NCBI RefSeq assembly: GCF_016863175.1
Contig: NZ_BOOJ01000053.1
Span: 62,001-126,000 of the forward strand
Length of the DNA stretch: 64,000 nt
Direction: 5' to 3'
Source: Paraplanobispora siamensis
Lineage (GTDB): Bacteria > Actinomycetota > Actinomycetes > Streptosporangiales > Streptosporangiaceae
Shown: positions 63,849 to 64,000 of the stretch, in pieces
How the letters are laid out: each line of letters begins with the position of its first letter
How positions within the stretch are numbered: the first letter of the stretch is position 1
Translations under genes and position numbers: made by a program
The notes under the pieces: generated by a model
Seen by the model: only the letters and a program-made list of their open reading frames with translations
What the model was told of the DNA's origin: nothing
The model's database searches: none

Positions 63849-64000
63849 TCAGTGGGCGCAGGCCTCCACCAGCGCCTCGATCAGGCGGTTGTCCGACTCG
63901 CGCTCGGGGTGCCACTGGACGCCGACGCCGAAGCGGTGGCCCTGCAGCTCGACGCCCTCCACGATCTGGTCGTCGGCCCAGGCCACCGCGAGCAGGCCGG
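63849..64000 (-). CDS. Class I glutamine amidotransferase / gamma-glutamyl-GABA hydrolase-like, C-terminal part
   Basis: The last 49 codons of a minus-strand gene that continues beyond the window. FGVGVQWHPERESDNRLIEALVEACAH contains QWHPE, the catalytic His and Glu of class I amidotransferases in the arrangement of peptidase C26 (PuuD-like gamma-glutamyl-gamma-aminobutyrate hydrolases), preceded by AVAWADDQIVEGVEL. The nucleophile cysteine lies outside the window. It reads into the esterase/hydratase unit on the same strand. Confidence 0.82.
   Translation of the reverse strand, partial: GLLAVAWADDQIVEGVELQGHRFGVGVQWHPERESDNRLIEALVEACAH

Overview
This window is a chromosomal segment of a very GC-rich, Gram-positive actinomycete. 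The codon usage, the many GTG and TTG starts with strong AGGAGG-type ribosome sites, the SigK/RskA pair, the GarA-MerR-DUF151-MerR-gcvP block, the futalosine-independent men genes, a DUF5999 protein and the abundance of NarL-type two-component systems all fit the class. I infer a member of the Streptosporangiales (Streptosporangium or Nonomuraea-like), but no rRNA or other decisive marker is present. I saw no tRNA, rRNA, CRISPR array, prophage or transposase; the window reads as chromosomal core plus ordinary accessory genes.

Layout. 1-12.6 kb: the end of a tricorn-like protease, two FAD oxidoreductases, a WYL regulator divergent from an esterase, a TetR regulator divergent from a DAO-type oxidoreductase, a secreted SGNH hydrolase, isochorismate synthase MenF, a serine beta-lactamase-like hydrolase, a DedA-histidine kinase operon and an LLM flavoenzyme. 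12.8-16.9 kb: two frame-disrupted genes (a Ser/Thr kinase with a damaged DFG motif, and a hexapeptide-repeat carbonic anhydrase-like protein), YigZ, and the sigK-rskA operon. 17-24.3 kb: a PIG-L deacetylase, a sugar-type ABC transporter (binding protein, permease, ATPase), a secreted beta-propeller phytase, an inositol-monophosphatase-family enzyme and a GntR/UTRA regulator. These last genes share a TGTC-N2-GACA palindrome in their promoter regions and look like one regulon for inositol-phosphate or sugar scavenging.

24.4-36.3 kb: a response regulator with a degenerate HD-GYP domain followed by an Hpt protein, a TetR/FAD-monooxygenase pair with a four-unit tandem operator, a two-component system divergent from an ABC exporter across a repeat-filled spacer, and menC-menD facing menE. 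36.3-42.8 kb: a primary-type sigma factor ending in an unusually strong double hairpin, then small hypothetical, TetR, DUF5999, hydrolase and TPR genes. 42.9-51.9 kb, all on the minus strand: the block pgsA-like / sugar-nucleotidyltransferase with pseudo-mutase domain / garA / merR / DUF151 nuclease / merR / tandem glycine riboswitch / gcvP, which matches the mycobacterial Rv1822-Rv1832 neighbourhood. 52-64 kb: TPP-riboswitch-controlled thiC, a NarL-type two-component system, a methyltransferase, an acyl-CoA dehydrogenase, an SRPBCC protein, an APC transporter divergent from an Lrp regulator, an enoyl-CoA hydratase/esterase operon, and the end of a class-I glutamine amidotransferase-like hydrolase.

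The most useful leads are the putative phytase/ABC/GntR regulon with its shared operator, the 13-bp iterated operator at the TetR/monooxygenase promoter, three pseudoenzymes (kinase, HD-GYP, phosphohexomutase), and several long inverted repeats or tandem repeats in promoter regions.
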